This document shows, piece by piece, positions 59,941 through 64,000 of a stretch of 64,000 nucleotides of DNA; position 1 is the first letter of the stretch, and the number at the start of each line of letters is the position of its first letter. This stretch comes from Limnoperna fortunei (lineage: Eukaryota; Mollusca; Bivalvia; Mytilida; Modiolidae): assembly GCA_944474755.1 (NCBI GenBank), contig OX104119.1, positions 45,781,927 to 45,845,926 of the forward strand, read 5' to 3'. Both the position numbers and the translations under genes were made by a program. The notes beneath the pieces were generated by a model. It saw only the letters and a list, made by a program, of their open reading frames with translations, was not told where the DNA came from and made no database searches.

Positions 59941-61139
59941 GAAAATAATGTGTTGGGATGCAGATGTCGGCCCGAATCCCCATGGTTAGAAATGCATTCC
60001 ACTCAGGACATTAAATTGTAACTACACATAAAATTTCATTAAAATTGGACAACGTTTAAAATTTGACTCGTTTTTGGCGGCCATTTTGAAACGCGCGTTC
60101 GAAAAAAATTCTGAATGTGGATATCCACTCGGGAAACCCAAATCTACCTCCACATCAAATTTTGCTGCAATCGGAGCACATTACATTTCATATAAATCAG
60201 ATAACGTTGAAAATTATACATGTTTTCTGTCGCAATTTTGAAACGCGACATTGAAAAAAAAATTTGTCTTCAAGTGGCGGCAATTATCAAAACTGACTAT
60301 TGCCTGCACCCCTCAATATGTCGATGTACATCTAAAGTTTCATTTTATTATATTAAGGTGGCTCTGAGAAATGTGTCGCACAAGTTCACGGTGTAGAAAA
60401 AGTAAAAACCGAAATAATAACCAGTTCTGATTGTGTTGGGATGCCAACTTTGAATATCTCCCAAACGAACCCCAATTGCTACTATATTCTTGAGCATGTT
60501 GAAAAGTTGGGGGGAGTGGTGAAACGGCTGCCATTAAAAAATGGTGTCGTACGCGTCCAGCTTTTTTCTCCAAAATGGTCAGGATAGTTAGCTGTATTAG
60601 CATACCCATTTTCCTTGAAATTGCTCTAGCCATAACTGCACTTTTTTCTTCAATGGCAGCAATTTTGAATATGGTGGCCATTTTGAAAATTCCACAAAAG
60701 GATTGCAAAACTTCAGGTCACCCTTAATATGTTCCCAAATATCGATTCATGTTTCATATCGATTGGACATAGCATCTCAGAGAAATTGTGCTGACAAGAT
60801 GTTACATCATGAGTAACAATAAGTTATTAATAAAAAACTAAATATCAATGGTTGTTATAGGAGATAACTCCTATACGACGAAGTCGAAACTTTTTCCTTT
60901 ATGAGGCCGACATTTTTTATCCGTTATAAGTAAAAGCCTATCTGTTACTGTTTTAAAGAAATAGAGACAAGAAAATGTCAAAATTTAGAAGGTAAATATC
61001 TGTTAAAGTTACTGTGCTAAAGTGATGTAATGCTATACACAATACATTTCATTGGTCTAAGGGAGATAACTCTTATAAAACGTCAATTTAAAAAAAAGGA
61101 CATTTCAAGATCTTTATAAGATTTACATTTTGGTAATAC

Positions 61140-61262
61140 CGCAGGTCGGGGGTTCTCTCCGGGTACTCCGGCTTCCTCCCCCAATAAAAACTGGACGCCA
61201 TGAAATAGCTGAAAAATTGCTGAAAGTGGCGTTAAAACACCATTCAAACAAACAAACAAACA
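61140..61262 (+). repeat. SINE 3' fragment
   Basis: GGGTACTCCGGCTTCCTCCC through GAAATAGCTGAAAAATTGCT and a CAAACAAACAAACAAACAAC tail. The head is missing. Confidence 0.85.
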
Positions 61263-62380
61263 ACATTTTGGTAAAGGTTTCAGTTTTGTACCTATTATGG
61301 CTAAGGAGATCCGCACATAATAAAAGGTAAAAAACAATAGAAAGTGACCTTGACCTTTGACCTTGTGACCTTTTTCAAGATCAAGGTCAATGATGGCCAA
61401 AAGTGAAAGTCTCTATCATCTCTGGTTCATGATTTTTAATGGTACAAAATATACTTTCAATAATAAAAAGGGAAAATAACTCATACAAGGAGTCGTAAAA
61501 ATCCTTTGCGCGATATATAACAAATTGTCGCAATCAATAGCTGACCATTTTGTATTTTTTACCGTTTCAAAGTTGTGTTCGGTGTGTCAGGGTTAACTGC
61601 AAAAATGTAATGCTTCAAACACCCATAGTACAAAATGTCTTTACCACATGTCGCGAAACAAAATTTATAATGGGAAAAGAAAACGTGGCGGAAAAAATAA
61701 GAATATAGATAGGTTCAATCGTTCTAAAGAACAATTAATAGGCTTTCCACTTTCAAAGAACACCTAAAATAATGATCTTGAAACTAAAAAGCTAGCAACA
61801 TAAGTAATTTGTCTAAAGTAGCAATTAAAAATTACAAAAATGATAGAAACACTTTTGAGACAACACTCATAGACAATAGCATTTATAAGAATACTCCAAT
61901 TAAAATAGATGGGACATGAAAAAAACATTAAAATAGGACTTTGACCTTGACTTTTACAGCATGACCTTGACCATGATGAATATCAACATTGAAGATTGTA
62001 TGCCAATATCTTTTTTAAATTATTGAAATATGATTATTTATAAATACCAAAAATTAGAAAATGACCATGAACTTTGACCTTGTATTTGTTTTCAAGGTCA
62101 AGGGTCAAAGTGGTCTATAGTGAAGACCCTTGCCTCTACTATCAATTGTTGATAGTAATTGATGAAAATCTAATTATCAATGGTTGCAATGTGGATTACT
62201 CTAATCAGATGACGTCGGACTTCGGATACTTTATAATGCCAACATTTTACCCATTATACCTTATTGCCGATCTTTTACCGTTTCAAAAGAATAGATGACA
62301 AGACAATGTCAAAATTTCGAACGTGACCTTGACTTTTGACGTGTGTCCATTTTCAAGGTCAGTTCAATGATGACCAATGA

Positions 62381-62470
62381 CAGTGGCGGATCCAGGGGGC
62401 GTAGGGGCGTACGTCCCCCTTTAAAAGGGAAAGGAAAAAGAAACAGGGAGGGTAACAACCAGCGCCACTG
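62381..62470. mobile_element. Short inverted-repeat remnant (CAGTGGCG ends)
   Basis: CAGTGGCGGATCCAGGGGG at the left end and CAGCGCCACTG at the right end form short inverted termini around about 70 bp of G-rich, then A-rich sequence. CAGTGGCGGATCCAG is a terminus often seen on animal DNA transposons (from memory). The flanks do not show a clear target duplication. Confidence 0.4.
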
Positions 62471-62760
62471 AAGGCACAAATGTAATCCCCGCTCGTCCTC
62501 GCCATAAATTAATGAATTAATGGTACTAATTCATTTATTATGATATCTTTGTTGTACGTACTGTACAATAGCTGACCATTTAGCAGCAACTTTTATTGCG
62601 ACAGCTGGTACTGTTTCAAGGATGATCTGTACACAAGCGTTTTTGTGACAGGGAAAATAACTCCTTATAGAAAAAGTGTTCGGTGTGCCAGGGTTAACTG
62701 CGAAAGTGTAATGTCTCATACACCCATAGTACAAAATGTCTTTACGACATGTCGCGATAC

Positions 62761-63619
62761 TTGGCAGAAAAAAAGAATAATAATTATAATTATGATCAGC
62801 TGTTCTGTTGAACATTTGAGGGTCTTTCCACATTAATTGAAATTTGGTATAAAGTACTCAATTTAAAAATAATTACAACTTGTTGAGACATGTCTAAATT
62901 TAATCTGAAATATGTATAAACCATCTTACAAAGAAAAATAATTTCAATATCTTAATAATTTTAAAAACATTCCAAATCATGAATATAGCTTGACTGCTTA
63001 TACTTGGCTGTCTATTCCAATGAACGCCTAAATTTCATTCAGTTTATTAATTTCCTGTTGAACTTGAATGAAATAAATAATATAGATGAAAAGGCTAAGT
63101 TTACAAATAACAGGTTAAGATTTTACAGCCTTAGAAAGAGTGCCTATGTTGGTGAAGATTTACGTGATTTTTCCAGATAAAGTGATGTGTATTTGCATTT
63201 CTTTCTTTCTGTTGTCTGACTCTATAGGTAGATGTTGGTCAAACATAGTCTTAACACCAACTAAATTCAATGATTCGCTTTTCAAAGTTGAATTTCAATT
63301 CAAAAACGTTAAAATCCTTCACTTTGAGGCCCTTCTTGGTACCCCAATGACCCCCACCCCCTGCAACATATGTTTTACTATATGTTTGTCTTGGCTTCTA
63401 GTGAATGCACTTATGACATAACACACATATTTCACTGAAAATAAGAGTTTTCTAATATATGGCATCTCCAAGTAGTGTCCTTTCTCCAACTTCCAAGTAC
63501 CTGTGCCGTAGGCCTATCTCCAGGATTTTTCATATTTATATTGAAAGGACAAGGCACAACTTTTTAATACTATTTATTCATACTTTCACCCAAAGTTCTG
63601 CCTCTGTCTGTTTATTTAT
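62761..63619. other. No gene recognised
   Basis: AT-rich. The open frame 63140-63421 has no recognisable domain. Confidence 0.35.
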
Positions 63620-63884
63620 TTTGTTTGTTTGTTTAATGGTGTTTTACACCACTTTCAGCAATTTTTCAGCTATATCATAGCGTCCAGTTTTTATTGGAGG
63701 AGGAAGCTGGAGTACCCGGAGATAACCCCCGACCTGCGGTAGGAAAACTGGCAATCCTTGTCAATTAAGATTTGAGTCGAGTACACCCTGCCTGCAGTGA
63801 GAATCGAACCCACAATCTCAGTGTTGACACACCACGTGATCAATAGTAGACGAACTAACTTGACCACTCGGTCACCGAGGCCCC
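63620..63884 (-). repeat. Complete tRNA-headed SINE
   Basis: On the - strand: head from 63884 (GGTGACCGAGTGGTCAAG), a B-box-like GGTTCGATTCTC at 63812-63801, body with CCGGGTACTCCAGCTTCC, and a CAAACAAACAAA tail at 63630-63620. It is the best preserved head in the window. The region between the boxes is expanded, so it is a SINE and not a tRNA gene. Confidence 0.88.
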
Positions 63885-64000
63885 GCCTGTTTATTTAAGT
63901 CATGTCTAAAACAGTAAAGTTTAAAGAGAACTTCTGCCGAGTTGTTGTGTACCCCAATCATTCACATAAATTATATGTAAACATAATAGAGAGTACAGAA

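Larger units (their letters stand above)
59941..62760. repeat. Complex non-coding repeat tract
   Basis: Several words recur: GGCCATTTTGAAA (60073, 60673), GGGAGATAACTC or GGGAAAATAACTC (60860, 61061, 61469, 62651), GACCTTGACCTTTGACCTT-like runs (61345, 61930, 62070, 62325) and GACAAGAAAATGTCAAAATT (60967, 62300). Positions 61571-61672 and 62668-62756 are about 85% alike by eye. No coding is recognised. Confidence 0.6.

Overview
The window looks like animal nuclear DNA, most likely from a bivalve mollusc (inference). It is AT-rich and gene-poor, and its real genes are short exons joined by phase-1 introns. It is packed with retroelement types common in molluscs: LINEs with separate ORF1 and ORF2, a DIRS-type tyrosine-recombinase retrotransposon, a Ty3/gypsy LTR element, tRNA-headed SINEs with a CAAA tail, inverted-repeat DNA elements and hammerhead-ribozyme-like sequence. 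No bacterial operons, CRISPR arrays or functional RNA genes were seen.

Two host genes are supported. On the + strand a single-pass receptor runs from about 10.3 to 25.3 kb: an Ig V-set exon (10306-10620), one or two short stalk exons (22991-23062, 23801-23917) and a terminal exon (24672-25264) with one membrane helix and a tyrosine-rich tail. All junctions are phase 1 and join in frame; the leader exon was not found. The stalk exons and the introns around them form an old tandem duplication. On the - strand, 58.8 to 54.7 kb, are four exons of an EGF-repeat protein: a five-cysteine N-terminal domain I do not recognise, then three EGF modules and a stop. Its first exon was not found either.

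The rest is mostly mobile DNA. 0-6 kb: nothing convincing. 6.0-10.1 kb: decayed LINE (-). 12.4-20.9 kb: a large fold-back structure whose arms are built of roughly 170-bp tandem units; its right arm is interrupted by a 5.3-kb DIRS element (15256-20574) that keeps inverted termini and an internal complementary region. 26.4-29.8 kb: old tandem duplication, with a SINE inside. 31.1-31.7 kb: reverse-transcriptase relic. 33.6-40.7 kb: a gypsy element with both LTRs and a 5-bp target duplication, but with the integrase segment inverted, the end of RT and the RNase H missing, and about ten 116-bp repeats in the pol 3' part. 42.8-43.8 kb: dispersed repeat and a MITE. 44.8-49.1 kb: second LINE (-). 50.3 kb: full SINE. 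53.0-54.1 kb: DNA element with 43-bp inverted ends and a nested repeat. 56.5-57.2 kb: perfect 42-bp palindrome and a hammerhead relic. 60-63 kb: duplicated non-coding repeat tract. 63.6-63.9 kb: full SINE (-).

The best leads are the receptor with its duplicated stalk, the rearranged gypsy element that appears to have transposed in its rearranged form, and the fold-back element split by a structurally complete DIRS copy.
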